Both the position numbers and the translations under genes were made by a program. From assembly GCA_964474655.1 (NCBI GenBank), contig CAYYTU010000001.1, positions 116,891 through 180,890 on the forward strand: a stretch of DNA of 64,000 nt, in the 5' to 3' direction. The DNA comes from CAYYTU01 sp964474655 (GTDB lineage: Bacteria; Chloroflexota; Anaerolineae; B4-G1). Below, piece by piece: positions 51,101 to 59,853 of this stretch; within the stretch, counting starts at the first letter, position 1; every line of letters begins with the position of its first letter. The notes below the pieces were generated by a model. The model was not told the origin of the DNA, did no database searches, and saw only the letters and a program-made list of their open reading frames with translations.

Positions 51101-54100
51101 ACGAGGAGATCCGCCAGCGGACGGCCCAGCTGGAGGCGCTGCGCGAGGTGGCGCTCGATATTACCGCCGAGCTTTCGCTGGATGAAACCCTCCACTCCAT
51201 CGTGACCCGTTCGGTCGATCTGGTTGATGCGAACGCCGGGGGCTTCAATCTCTACGTGCCGGGGCGAGATGTTCTGGACTTCAGTATCCACGCGGGAATC
51301 GAGGAGACCCCTGATGAGACATTCATTGAGCGCGGCGAGGGGATTGCCGGTAAAGTCTGGGAGACGGGCGAGGCCATACTCATTAATGACTATCGGGAAT
51401 GGGTTGGGCACTCCGATCGTTGGGGCGATTACCTGGGTCACATTGCGGATATGGCCGTGCCGGTCCAATGGGGCGATGAGTTCCTGGGGGTATTGGAGGT
51501 CATGGCGGATCCGCCGCGCACCTTCTCTCAAGAGGATGCCGATCTGTTGAAGCTATTTGCGACCCAGGCAGCTATCGCCATCGCCAACGCCCGTTTGTAT
51601 GAGGAGACGGTCAGCCGCGCCAAGCGTCTGACCGTGGTCAACCGCATTGCCCGGGCGGCCGGGGCTACTCTCGATCTGGATGAGCTGCTGGAGACCGTCT
51701 ATCAGGAGACGGAATCTGTCTTTGAGGCCGATGCCTTTTTCATTGCACTCTACGACGAAGAGGCCGATGAGTTAGACTATCGGATTCAGGTTGACGAGGG
51801 GAAGCGCATACCTCCCACCCGCGAGCCGTTGGGGGATACACTGACCGGGTTCGTGGTGACCGAGAAAGAGCCTTTGTTAATCCGCAATTATGAAGAGCAG
51901 GGGGGTTTCCCCTCGGCGGAAACTTGGGGCACCGAAAAGATCTCCGCTTCGTGGTTGGGCGCGCCTATGCGGAGCGGCGACGACGTCGTGGGTGTGATCT
52001 CCGTGCAGGCATACCGCCCCGACGTTTATGGCGACGAGGAAGAGCTGCTGCTTTCCACGATCGCCGATCAGGTGGCCGTGGCGGTTGAGAACGCTCGATT
52101 GTTTGAGGAGGTGCGCAGCTTCTCCCACGTGCTCGAGCAGCGCGTCGAGGAGCGGACCCGCGAGCTGGCCGCAGCGATGGACGAGCTGACGGAGGAGCGG
52201 GACCGCATGGAGGCGCTTTATCGCATCACATCTCAGCTGGCAGCCAGCCTTGATCTCGACCACGTCTTGAGCAAAGCCCTCTCGCTGGTGCTGGATGCCT
52301 GTCGGGTCGATCGAGCCTCGGCCCTGCTGCTAGATTCTAACACCGGTCAGCTGATCCAACGGTCTGTTCAGGGAGCGGATGTGGATCTGCCCCCCGGCGG
52401 CAAGCCGACCCGTTTCTCGCGGGGCGAGGGATTGGCCGGTTGGGTGGTCGAGCACCGTGAAACCGCCATCGTCTCTAATATCCAGCAAGACGAGCGGTGG
52501 GTGGAGCCGCAGAATAAAGAGCGTGAATATTCCTCCGCGATGGGGGTGCCGCTCATAGTGAGCGGTGAAGTGCTGGGTGCTTTGCTCCTGTTACATAGCG
52601 AGACAGATTACTTCGATGAGGATCATCGCCGCCTGGTGGAGACCGCCGCCGGACAGATCTCGCAGGCCATCAACAACGCCAATCTCTACGAGGTGATCCG
52701 CGAGCAAGCTGAGAGCCTGGGCGAGATGCTCAAGGCGCAGCAGGTGGAGGCGGCTAAGAGCGAGGCTATTCTGGAGGGCGTGGCCGATGGTGTGATGGTT
52801 GCCGACGCCGATGGACGGGTCACCCTCTTCAACGCAGCCGCCGAGCGCATCCTCCAGTTACCTCGCGAGGAGGCGCTGGGACGGACGACGCGGGAGCGGC
52901 TGGGCTTGTACGGCGATCAGGCACGGGATTGGATGGAGACCGTGGCCAGATGGGCCGAGGATCCCCAGTCCTACGAACCGGGGGATTACTTGGCGGCTCA
53001 GCTGACTATTGAGGATCGCATTGTCAGCGTTCACCTGGCGCCGGTCTTGATGCGCAACGAGTTTCTGGGCACCGTCTCCGTCTTCCGCGACGTCACCGCC
53101 GAGGTCGAGGCCGATCGGGCGAAGACGGATTTCGTCTCGATGGTCTCCCACGAGCTGCGCACGCCGATGACCTCGATCAAGGGTTATGCCGATCTGATTC
53201 TGATGGAGGCCGCCGGCGAGCTGACCGACGATCAGCGTCGCTTTATGGGCACCATCAAGAACAACGTCGATCGTCTGGTCACGCTAGTCAACGAGCTGCT
53301 CGATATCTCGCGCATCGAAAGCGGTCGCCTTGAGCTGGAACCTGAACCGACGCGGGTGATAAAGGTGGTGGATAGCGTGCTCACCGCGATGAAGGCCCGG
53401 GCGGAGAGTGAGGATCTGACCTTAAAGAAGGACCTGCCAGCGGCGCTGCCGATCGTCAACGCCGATCCGGACCGGCTGGAGCAGATTCTCACCAACCTCG
53501 TCGGCAACGCCGTCCAGTACACCCCGCCCGGCGGTGAAATTACAGTCTCTGCCCAGGCGAAGCGCGATGAGGTCAGCATCTCGGTCGCGGATACCGGCAT
53601 CGGTATCTCGCCCGAGGCTCAGGACAAAATCTTCGATCGTTTCTTCCGGGCCGACGATTCGCGGGTACAGAACACCTCCGGAACAGGTCTAGGACTCTCT
53701 ATTGTCCAATCGCTGGTCGAGCTCCACGGCGGTGAGATCTGGGTAGAGAGCGAGGTCGACGAGGGCACTATCTTCACCTTCACGCTTCCCACGGAGGAGA
53801 GCAAGGAGACAGGGGAATCCTTGACCAGGATACTGGTGGTCGAGGATGATCCCGATATTGCCTATTTGATCAAACTCCATCTTTCAGGAGAGAAGCGTGA
53901 CGTGATGATCGCTTACCACGGCGAAGAAGCGCTCTCCATCGCCCGCCGTGAGCGGCCGGACTTGATCACGTTGGATATTATGTTGCCGGACCGGAGTGGC
54001 TTTGAGGTGCTGGAGGAGCTTAAGTCGGACCCAGCGACCAAGGAGATTCCCGTCGTCATCGTCTCCGTGGTCGAGGATCGCGAGGAGGGGCTCCAGCTGG

Positions 54101-54579
54101 GCGCAGCCGATTACCTGACCAAGCCGGTCGATGAGGAGCGGTTGATGAAGGTCGTGAGCCAGGTGTTGACCCGGCGTCGAGGCACGGTGCTGGTCGTCGA
54201 TGATGACCAGGATACGCTCTCGCTCCTGCGAGACGTCCTGCGTACCAGCGACTTCAACGTCAAGACGGTCAAACGGGGACAGAAGGCTCTTTCGGTGGCA
54301 CGGAACCTGTCGCCCTCCCTGGTTTTGCTCGATCTTAAGCTGATGGACGTCGAAGGCTATACGGTGCTCAAGCAGCTGAAGAGCGACGCGAAAACGAGAG
54401 ATATTCCCGTCATTGTAATGACCGGCAGCGAAGTCATCAACGACGCTCGTCGCCAGAAGGTATTGGCGCTGGGTGCTGATCGTTTCATCGCCAAGCCGTT
54501 CTCCATCGAAAACTTGATCGGAGAGATCGAGACGGTGATATGGGATGATGGACACGGTGAGTCTGGTAGTGAAGGGTGA
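48151..54579 (+). CDS. Giant hybrid histidine kinase with eight GAF domains, PAS and two receivers
   Basis: A 2142-residue protein. Two or three membrane spans lie at about residues 17-112. Eight GAF domains follow, at roughly 130-275, 310-450, 469-650, 660-815, 834-980, 1000-1147, 1164-1317 and 1354-1514, most ending in a helix with the word ENARL or similar. A coiled coil (VEERTRELAAAMDELTEERDRM) sits before the last GAF. A PAS domain (1539-1650), HisKA (His1667 in SHELRTPM), HATPase (NAVQYTPPGGEI, DTGIGIS, GTGLGLSI) and two receivers (Asp1942, Asp2061) complete it. All kinase motifs are intact. It would integrate many ligands or redox signals and phosphorylate its own receivers or the adjacent regulators. 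Confidence 0.93.
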   Translation: MRDWIIERQLKPSDGLIVGATAALVIGLAVGMMLAPPAWTLVAAYLLLLPVGLIAYRFGPRWAWGAAAVAILLLGISLLADPPSRLGRSGLVEGLLIGLSYFVVGQLVARWAEKVTTAPTPDGALIVGDVQLQDTLDAILSSMGEIISYDVAEITLWDEQRHRCVTQGWVGDQDYVEATGGTYGVDEGFTGWLIRRQRPLFISDGASHYDARPKVDTPDYPFQSYIGIPLQLHGRFIGTLELASYEENAYTKRDFDILQAVGGQAAIAVENARLRAQSDEELHRRVDALSSVQRVSREINATLNLDRILHLVLQETVSLGRAAYAAIALRDIESEDGDLELRDYLGYREAGEKSLRAALHAPEEHPILAEVLQIEHSFLVPDLSRYASEDGEQVEFAPDARSMLVVPIFYAERLTGLILLEDVEASTFDQHTLEFVEGLSAQTSTAIGNARRYREQMERGNQLRHRAEQLASVLEISRALRSDRPLEEILEEIAYAIQETVGFDLVVASVKEGDPPQRRPMAAAGIPVFELERMKDDLQPWALVEQAMDDRFLISQSYYIPVEEELDQRDQLVIRRGIQDEDLADRPRQPGHWHPCDVLLVPLIGPGGDVEGVLSVGSPRDGRVPDRATVETVEIFASQAALAIENVHMVEELQRRAEVLALFNEISQSATAKLELSEVLGEVVETAPQLLSCDHSGIFLWDSDGERYVLRAVQGVDFETMANLAWASDGGLVDQVADSGMPLSIDDLKKEPKFSSDAQSGMRSLLLTPLKVGNQVVGILTVGRQEPDAFLPAEVAMLSALADQMAVAVENARLFQDAQSRAVRLEVAAEVARDAVAILDVDQLLDESVQLISDKFGFYHASVFLLNKEGDYASLQAASSEGGQRMLDEGHTLAVGETSIVGYVAETGDPRLALDVGKDAVHFANPHLPNTRSEMALPLISRGEIIGVLDVQSVQEMAFTEEDLATLQIMADQLANAIRNARLYEEIRQRTAQLEALREVALDITAELSLDETLHSIVTRSVDLVDANAGGFNLYVPGRDVLDFSIHAGIEETPDETFIERGEGIAGKVWETGEAILINDYREWVGHSDRWGDYLGHIADMAVPVQWGDEFLGVLEVMADPPRTFSQEDADLLKLFATQAAIAIANARLYEETVSRAKRLTVVNRIARAAGATLDLDELLETVYQETESVFEADAFFIALYDEEADELDYRIQVDEGKRIPPTREPLGDTLTGFVVTEKEPLLIRNYEEQGGFPSAETWGTEKISASWLGAPMRSGDDVVGVISVQAYRPDVYGDEEELLLSTIADQVAVAVENARLFEEVRSFSHVLEQRVEERTRELAAAMDELTEERDRMEALYRITSQLAASLDLDHVLSKALSLVLDACRVDRASALLLDSNTGQLIQRSVQGADVDLPPGGKPTRFSRGEGLAGWVVEHRETAIVSNIQQDERWVEPQNKEREYSSAMGVPLIVSGEVLGALLLLHSETDYFDEDHRRLVETAAGQISQAINNANLYEVIREQAESLGEMLKAQQVEAAKSEAILEGVADGVMVADADGRVTLFNAAAERILQLPREEALGRTTRERLGLYGDQARDWMETVARWAEDPQSYEPGDYLAAQLTIEDRIVSVHLAPVLMRNEFLGTVSVFRDVTAEVEADRAKTDFVSMVSHELRTPMTSIKGYADLILMEAAGELTDDQRRFMGTIKNNVDRLVTLVNELLDISRIESGRLELEPEPTRVIKVVDSVLTAMKARAESEDLTLKKDLPAALPIVNADPDRLEQILTNLVGNAVQYTPPGGEITVSAQAKRDEVSISVADTGIGISPEAQDKIFDRFFRADDSRVQNTSGTGLGLSIVQSLVELHGGEIWVESEVDEGTIFTFTLPTEESKETGESLTRILVVEDDPDIAYLIKLHLSGEKRDVMIAYHGEEALSIARRERPDLITLDIMLPDRSGFEVLEELKSDPATKEIPVVIVSVVEDREEGLQLGAADYLTKPVDEERLMKVVSQVLTRRRGTVLVVDDDQDTLSLLRDVLRTSDFNVKTVKRGQKALSVARNLSPSLVLLDLKLMDVEGYTVLKQLKSDAKTRDIPVIVMTGSEVINDARRQKVLALGADRFIAKPFSIENLIGEIETVIWDDGHGESGSEG

Positions 54580-54724
54580 TGATGAGTGCGCCGATGACAG
54601 CAGTGACGCGCGGTCTCTATTCCACTCTTGTGAAAAGCTGGAGACCATTGAGAATAGAAGCGCTGATCGGCGGGCTCTAACGCCGGTCCGTATCTGAGTC
54701 GCTACGATATGAGGTAGATGTGGT

Positions 54725-55108
54725 ATGGTCAAAATTCTCGTCGCTGAGGATGAACGCGACATTCGTGAATTGATCAGTTTCACGCTTCGCTTTGCCGACT
54801 TTGAGGTAGTTCTGGTCAAAAATGGCCTCGAAGCTGTCGAGCGAGCAGCAGAAGTAGAGCCAGACTTGATTTTGATGGACGTTCGGATGCCCAAGATGAC
54901 GGGCTACGAGGCTTGTCGGGAGCTGAAAAAAGACCCCGCCACCGCGGACATTCCGGTTGCCTTCCTTTCGGCCAAAGGGCAGGAGATGGAGATTGAGGAA
55001 GGCTTGAACTCAGGCGCGATGGAGTATATCGTCAAGCCCTTCGCGCCGGATGAGCTAGTCGATCAAGTGAACGGAATGTTGAAGCGAGTCGGAGTAGCGG
55101 ACGGATGA
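54725..55108 (+). CDS. Single-domain CheY-like response regulator
   Basis: A 127-residue receiver domain with no output domain. The acidic pocket DE (9-10 region, VAEDERD), phosphoacceptor Asp in ILMDVRMPKMTG (about residue 53) and Lys in VKPFAPDEL are intact, and the conserved Ser/Thr position is Ser in FLSAKG. It follows the giant hybrid kinase by 145 bases, so it is a likely phospho-transfer partner that acts by protein contact. Confidence 0.9.
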   Translation: MVKILVAEDERDIRELISFTLRFADFEVVLVKNGLEAVERAAEVEPDLILMDVRMPKMTGYEACRELKKDPATADIPVAFLSAKGQEMEIEEGLNSGAMEYIVKPFAPDELVDQVNGMLKRVGVADG

Positions 55109-55172
55109 TGGGCTGAGAGGTAGCTCCGCGCTGATAGTAAATAGTGGTAAAAAGTACTGGATCTGACTCACG

Positions 55173-55958
55173 ATGAGTGCTATTGTTCTTGAAGAAGGCC
55201 TGGTCCATTATGAGGCCCTGGGGCGCGGCGCTAATTCGCTGGTCTTCCTCCACGGTTGGCTGGGGTCCTGGCGCTATTGGGTGCCGGCGATGGAGGAGGT
55301 CTCCATCAGACGTCGCGCCTACGCCTTTGATCTCTGGGGCTACGGCGATTCTGACAAGCTGGATATGTGCTACGATATTGGCTCTTACGTTAACTTGCTC
55401 GGCAAGTTTATGCGGGAGATGGGCATGCGTCGGGTCTCTTTGGTGGGCCACGCGCTGGGTGGTTTGGTGGCGCTCCACTTCGCCATTAGGTATCCAGAAC
55501 TGGTGAACCGTGTGATGGGGGTCAGTGTGCCCGTGACGGGTAACGCCATCGCCCGATTTTTATCCGGCTTCTCAGGTAATGGCGATTCCCTGGCACGGTT
55601 GATTTCACGGCGGGCCAGCTACCCAGAAGTGGAGATGGAAGCTCAAAAGGCCGACGTGCGTGCGATCGTGGCCAGCGCCCGTTCTGCTATTGAGCAAGAT
55701 CTTTCGCAGGCCGTCTTCCCTTTCGATCTTCCTATCCTTCTCCTGCACGGTCTCAACGATCCACTCGTCCAACCGCCCCAGTCGGATTGGCGGAGATACT
55801 TGCCAGAAAATGTGCGGCTCCTCTTCTTGCACGATGCACAACATTTCCCAATGTTGGAAGAGCGCAACAAATTTAATCGCTTACTGCTTGACTTCCTTAC
55901 CGTGGATGATGTGGGGGCCCTGGAGCTGAAGGAAGAGTGGAAACGTCGCCTGCGCTGA
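55173..55958 (+). CDS. Alpha/beta-hydrolase-fold protein with Ala in place of the nucleophile Ser
   Basis: A 261-residue paralog of the hydrolase at 43276-44064. The oxyanion region VFLHGWLGSWRYW, the probable Asp in HGLNDPLVQ and the His in DAQHFPMLEE are all present. The nucleophile elbow, normally G-H-S-x-G, reads VGHALGG: codon 55452-55454 is GCG, so Ser is Ala94. Ordinary serine-hydrolase chemistry is therefore excluded. The fold may bind a ligand or protein, as in non-catalytic receptors such as RsbQ relatives. It follows the giant kinase and CheY-like genes. Confidence 0.85.
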   Translation: MSAIVLEEGLVHYEALGRGANSLVFLHGWLGSWRYWVPAMEEVSIRRRAYAFDLWGYGDSDKLDMCYDIGSYVNLLGKFMREMGMRRVSLVGHALGGLVALHFAIRYPELVNRVMGVSVPVTGNAIARFLSGFSGNGDSLARLISRRASYPEVEMEAQKADVRAIVASARSAIEQDLSQAVFPFDLPILLLHGLNDPLVQPPQSDWRRYLPENVRLLFLHDAQHFPMLEERNKFNRLLLDFLTVDDVGALELKEEWKRRLR

Positions 55959-56011
55959 CGGGCGTCAGCTTCTGGTGCTCCCTCGCCCCCGGGTAACCTC
56001 CAGCAACGGCT

Positions 56012-57121
56012 ATGTCTCCCCGTCGATTGCTGGTCGTGGCCCGAAAAGAGTTCCATCACATCGCCCGTGATCCTCGCATCCTCTTCCTGGTCACAATTGC
56101 CCCTGCTTTTCTGTTGATCACGCTCTCCTACGTCTTCGCGATGGACGTGGAGCGCGTGACACTCGCCGTCCGCGACCTGGATCATACGCCTCTTTCGCGT
56201 CGGCTCGTCGCCCACCTCACCGCCGATGGTGACTTTGTGGTCGTCGCGCGCGTGCAGCGCGATGAGGTGGTGGAGCCGCTCTTCGTCCACGGCCTGGCCG
56301 ATCTAGTGCTGGTTATCCCCCGTGGTTTTACCGCCAGCGTGCGGGCAGGAGAGGGCGCCGATCTACAAGCTATCGTCGATGGCGCCGACGCGATCACGGC
56401 CAGCACGACGCTGGGCTTTTTGGAAAGCCGGGTGCAGGCCTTTGCGTCCGAGTTGGTGAGGTCCGACGCGGTCGAGCGAAACGCCATCGTGGTACGCGAT
56501 CGCGTCTGGTACAACGAAACGCTTAAGTCCCTGGTCAGTATGGTGCCGGGTTTGCTGGCCATCATCCTCTGTATGCCCGCGCTGGCCCTGGCGTTGGCCC
56601 TGGTGCGAGAGAAAGAGACCGGCTCCTTCGAAAGTATCATCGCTACCCCGGTCCGGGGGACCGAATACCTGGTGGGCAAGCTGCTGGCTTACGAAGTCAG
56701 CGGCTTGGCGAGCGCGGTTCTGGCCTGGATGGTCGCCACGCTCTGGTTTCGCGTTCCCTTCCGGGGCAAATTTATCGACTACCTGGTGCTCACCACGGTT
56801 TATATGATCGCCAGTATGGGAATTGCCCTGCTGGTGGCGAACTTCGCTCGCTCCCAACAGACCGCTATGTTTTTGATGTTGATGATCTTCTTCGTACCCA
56901 GTTTCTTTATCGCTGGTCTCATCTCTCCAGTCTCCGAGGAGCCGGTCACACGGGCCTTCGCTTACGCGCTGCCCCCCACCCATTTTATCACCATCAGCCG
57001 CAGCTTATTTTTGAAGGGCCTGGGGCCATTGGCCCTCTGGCGCTCGGTGTCGATGCTGTTGGGGATCGGAGCCTTCTCGCAGGCGCTCAGTCTGAAGCTG
57101 TTCGAGAAGAAGATTGCCTGA
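56012..57121 (+). CDS. ABC-2 type transporter permease
   Basis: A 369-residue membrane protein of the YhhJ/DrrB-like ABC-2 class. One span at about 20-42 is followed by a large extracytoplasmic loop (about 45-170). Five further spans come in the C-terminal half, with the signature region LVREKETGSFESIIATPVRGTEYLVGKLLAY. The next gene is a similar permease, so the two would form a heterodimer. No ATPase gene is next to them; the partner must be encoded elsewhere. The substrate is unknown. It starts with ATG 53 bases after the inactive hydrolase. Confidence 0.88.
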   Translation: MSPRRLLVVARKEFHHIARDPRILFLVTIAPAFLLITLSYVFAMDVERVTLAVRDLDHTPLSRRLVAHLTADGDFVVVARVQRDEVVEPLFVHGLADLVLVIPRGFTASVRAGEGADLQAIVDGADAITASTTLGFLESRVQAFASELVRSDAVERNAIVVRDRVWYNETLKSLVSMVPGLLAIILCMPALALALALVREKETGSFESIIATPVRGTEYLVGKLLAYEVSGLASAVLAWMVATLWFRVPFRGKFIDYLVLTTVYMIASMGIALLVANFARSQQTAMFLMLMIFFVPSFFIAGLISPVSEEPVTRAFAYALPPTHFITISRSLFLKGLGPLALWRSVSMLLGIGAFSQALSLKLFEKKIA

Positions 57122-57129
57122 GGTGCCCC

Positions 57130-58233
57130 TTGCTTCTGCGTATCTGGAACCTGGTGTTGAAGGATCTGATCCAGCTACGCCGTGACTGGGTGCTGACGGG
57201 CTTCATCTTGACGCTGCCTGTGCTCCAGCTCATCCTGTTGGCCCAGGCCACCAGCTCGCGTATTGGCAACCTGGGCGTGGCCGTGCTCGATCGTGATCGT
57301 TCCGTTGCCAGCCGCCGGCTCCTGGACTCGCTGGATAATCGGCGCGAGCTGGACGTCTGGAGCTTCCCGTCTACGATGGCGGAGCTGCGCCGTAGCCTCG
57401 ACAGCAACGACGTTATCCTGGCCGTCGTGGTGCCTGAGGATTTCGCTGCCTCTCTCGATGCCTCCGGACAGCGCCCCTCCGTCCAGCTGATCGCCGATGG
57501 CAGCAACGAGGTGCTGGCAGAAATAGCGCTTGCCGCCGCTCACGAGGTGCTTGATACGTTCCAGTCTCACTCTGTTCCATCTTCCTCGCCGCTGATCGAC
57601 TTACGCCCGACGGTTCGCTTTAACCCTTCTTTTGACGTCAAACACTTCACCATCCCGGCCCAGGTGGGCTTCATCGTCTATCAAGTGACGCTCGTTCTGG
57701 CCTCAATTGGCCTGGCTCGGGAGCGGGAGCTCGGTACCCTGGAGCAGTTGATCGTGATGCCGCTCCAGCGCTTCGAGATTATCGTCGGCAAAGCGACCCC
57801 GGCCTTGATTGTGGGGGGATTGAACTTCTTGTTGATGTTGGCCGTGACTGTTTGGGGCTTCGGGGTGCCGATGCGCGGATCGTTCTGGCTCCTTCTGGCG
57901 TTGACCGTCCTGTTCGTGGTGGTGGAGATTGGCTACGGGGTTTTGATCTCCAGCCTGGCTCGAACTCAGCAGCAGGCCATTCTGTTTACCTTTGTGCTGG
58001 CGATGGTCGATATGGCGTTTTCTGGCTATATGGTGCGGGTCGAAAACCTCCCGCTTCTCTTCCGGGCTATTGCGCAACTCGTGCCCTTCCGTCATTATCT
58101 GACCATTATCCGGCGCGTGATGTTGAAGGGAGCCGGGGTGAGTGCGCTGTGGGTTCATGCGACGGCGATGGTGGGAGCGGGAATTGTAGTCACTGCGCTG
58201 GCCGTACGCTCGCTGAATCAGCGGCTAGACTAA
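57130..58233 (+). CDS. ABC-2 type transporter permease, second subunit
   Basis: A 367-residue membrane protein with the same layout as its upstream neighbour: LVLKDLIQLRRDWVLTGFILTLPVLQLIL at the N-terminus, a large loop, then ARERELGTLEQLIVMPLQRFEIIVGKATP and five spans. It starts at a TTG eight bases after the preceding stop; no better start is in frame nearby. The pair looks complete except for the missing ATPase gene. Confidence 0.88.
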   Translation: MLLRIWNLVLKDLIQLRRDWVLTGFILTLPVLQLILLAQATSSRIGNLGVAVLDRDRSVASRRLLDSLDNRRELDVWSFPSTMAELRRSLDSNDVILAVVVPEDFAASLDASGQRPSVQLIADGSNEVLAEIALAAAHEVLDTFQSHSVPSSSPLIDLRPTVRFNPSFDVKHFTIPAQVGFIVYQVTLVLASIGLARERELGTLEQLIVMPLQRFEIIVGKATPALIVGGLNFLLMLAVTVWGFGVPMRGSFWLLLALTVLFVVVEIGYGVLISSLARTQQQAILFTFVLAMVDMAFSGYMVRVENLPLLFRAIAQLVPFRHYLTIIRRVMLKGAGVSALWVHATAMVGAGIVVTALAVRSLNQRLD

Positions 58234-58464
58234 GGAATGTCGACTAGCTAACGGACACTTCTCGAATCCAGCCTGGAGCAAGTATCTTGAGTCTGTCGAA
58301 GGATGACTTTTGCCGGCATCTGGAACGGAAGATCATCCCGGTTGTAAAACTGTCCGGTAGCTAGACGAGCCTCTTCGCTTTTCTCCCTTGGATGACAAAA
58401 TACCTCTTTCGATATATCATGCGTCTACAATTCCGATTTCCGGTCAACTGAAAAGGAGATATCG

Positions 58465-59853
58465 ATGAGACAGGCATCGACTGCGACGTTGTTGGTTCGC
58501 GATGGTACCTTGGTGACCCCGCAAGGATTGCTTGAAGCTGACCTGCTGGCTCAGAGCGAACGCATCAAGGCCATTGGGCACGGTTTGCCTGAGTTTCACG
58601 ATACGCGGGTGGTGGATGCTGAGGGGTGTTACGTCTTGCCGGGCGTGATCGATTCTCATACCCATATCCAGCTCGATACCGGTCTCCTTCAGACGCCCGA
58701 TGATTGGCTCATCGGCACCCGTGCGGCTGCTTGCGGTGGCGTGACGACTGTGATTGACTTCGCCACCCAGTTCCCGGGCCAGACGTTGCGCGAGGCAGTC
58801 GAGGCGCGATTGGCGGAGGCGGAGAAAGCCGTGATCGACTACGGTTTCCACGTGATGGTCACCGATCTTCCGCCGGGGGAGGAGGACGCGTTGGCCGAGC
58901 TGATCGAGCTGGGGACGCCCAGCGTTAAGCTCTACACCACCTATCGCCCCAACTACTACGCCGACGACGCTACCATCTTGCGCTTGATGGACGCCTGCGC
59001 CGAGTTGGATCTTCTTCCTCTGATCCACTGCGAAAATGATGACCTCGTCACGGCACAGACCGAGGCGCTGATCGCCGCCGGCGAGACCGGTTGGCAATAC
59101 CACGGTCGCTCGCGCCCGGCGCTGGCGGAGCAGGAGGCTGTGCAGCGTATGCTCTTCCTGGCCGAGGCCGCCGACTGTCCCGTTCACATCTGCCATTGCT
59201 CCACGGCGCGCTCCGTGGCGCTGGTGGCCGAGGCGCGTTACGAGGGTCAGCTCGCCACCTGTGAGACCTGCCCGCAGTATTTGCTGCTCGATAACACGGC
59301 CTACGAGGGCTCGGAACCCTGGCGCTATATCCTCCAGCCGCCGCTGCGCGATCCCGAGGAGCCTGAGCAATTGTGGGCTCTGGTGGAAGCTGGGGCGGTG
59401 GATGCGGTCGCTACCGATCATTGCGACTATACCAGCGCCCAGAAGCTGGCGCAGAATGATTTCACGCAGACGCCGGGTGGATTGCCTGGGCTGGAGACGA
59501 CGCTGCCCTTGCTGGTCACCTACGGCGTGACCGAGGGCCGTCTGACGTGGCCGCAGATGGTCGATCTTCTGTCCGCCGGCCCTGCTCGTCTCTGGGGGTT
59601 GTGGCCGCGCAAAGGTGTGCTCCATGCCGGCGCTGACGCCGATCTGGTGATCTACGACCCGCAGCCAGAGGGTACGATCAGGGCCGATCAGCTCCATCAT
59701 CTGGCTGGCTATACGCCGTATGAGGGGATGGACGTGCAAGGTCGTGTCAGGGCGACCGTCTCCCGTGGGCGTGTGATCTATCGCGAGGGGCGCTTTATGG
59801 GACGTGAAGGAGGGGGCCAGTTCGTGGCACGGTCGAGGGATCAGGTGAAGTGA
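58465..59853 (+). CDS. Dihydropyrimidinase/hydantoinase-family amidohydrolase
   Basis: A 462-residue cyclic amidohydrolase. The metal ligands are in GVIDSHTHIQLD, the carboxylated lysine is in SVKLYTTYRP, and HCENDD, VHICHCST and ATDHCDYT hold the other ligands. The order and the lysine position match dihydropyrimidinase and hydantoinase. Allantoinase and dihydroorotase are less good matches. It would open a ring of reduced pyrimidines or hydantoins. The ATG has an AAAAGGAG ribosome binding site. The stop overlaps the next gene (TGATG). Confidence 0.85.
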   Translation: MRQASTATLLVRDGTLVTPQGLLEADLLAQSERIKAIGHGLPEFHDTRVVDAEGCYVLPGVIDSHTHIQLDTGLLQTPDDWLIGTRAAACGGVTTVIDFATQFPGQTLREAVEARLAEAEKAVIDYGFHVMVTDLPPGEEDALAELIELGTPSVKLYTTYRPNYYADDATILRLMDACAELDLLPLIHCENDDLVTAQTEALIAAGETGWQYHGRSRPALAEQEAVQRMLFLAEAADCPVHICHCSTARSVALVAEARYEGQLATCETCPQYLLLDNTAYEGSEPWRYILQPPLRDPEEPEQLWALVEAGAVDAVATDHCDYTSAQKLAQNDFTQTPGGLPGLETTLPLLVTYGVTEGRLTWPQMVDLLSAGPARLWGLWPRKGVLHAGADADLVIYDPQPEGTIRADQLHHLAGYTPYEGMDVQGRVRATVSRGRVIYREGRFMGREGGGQFVARSRDQVK

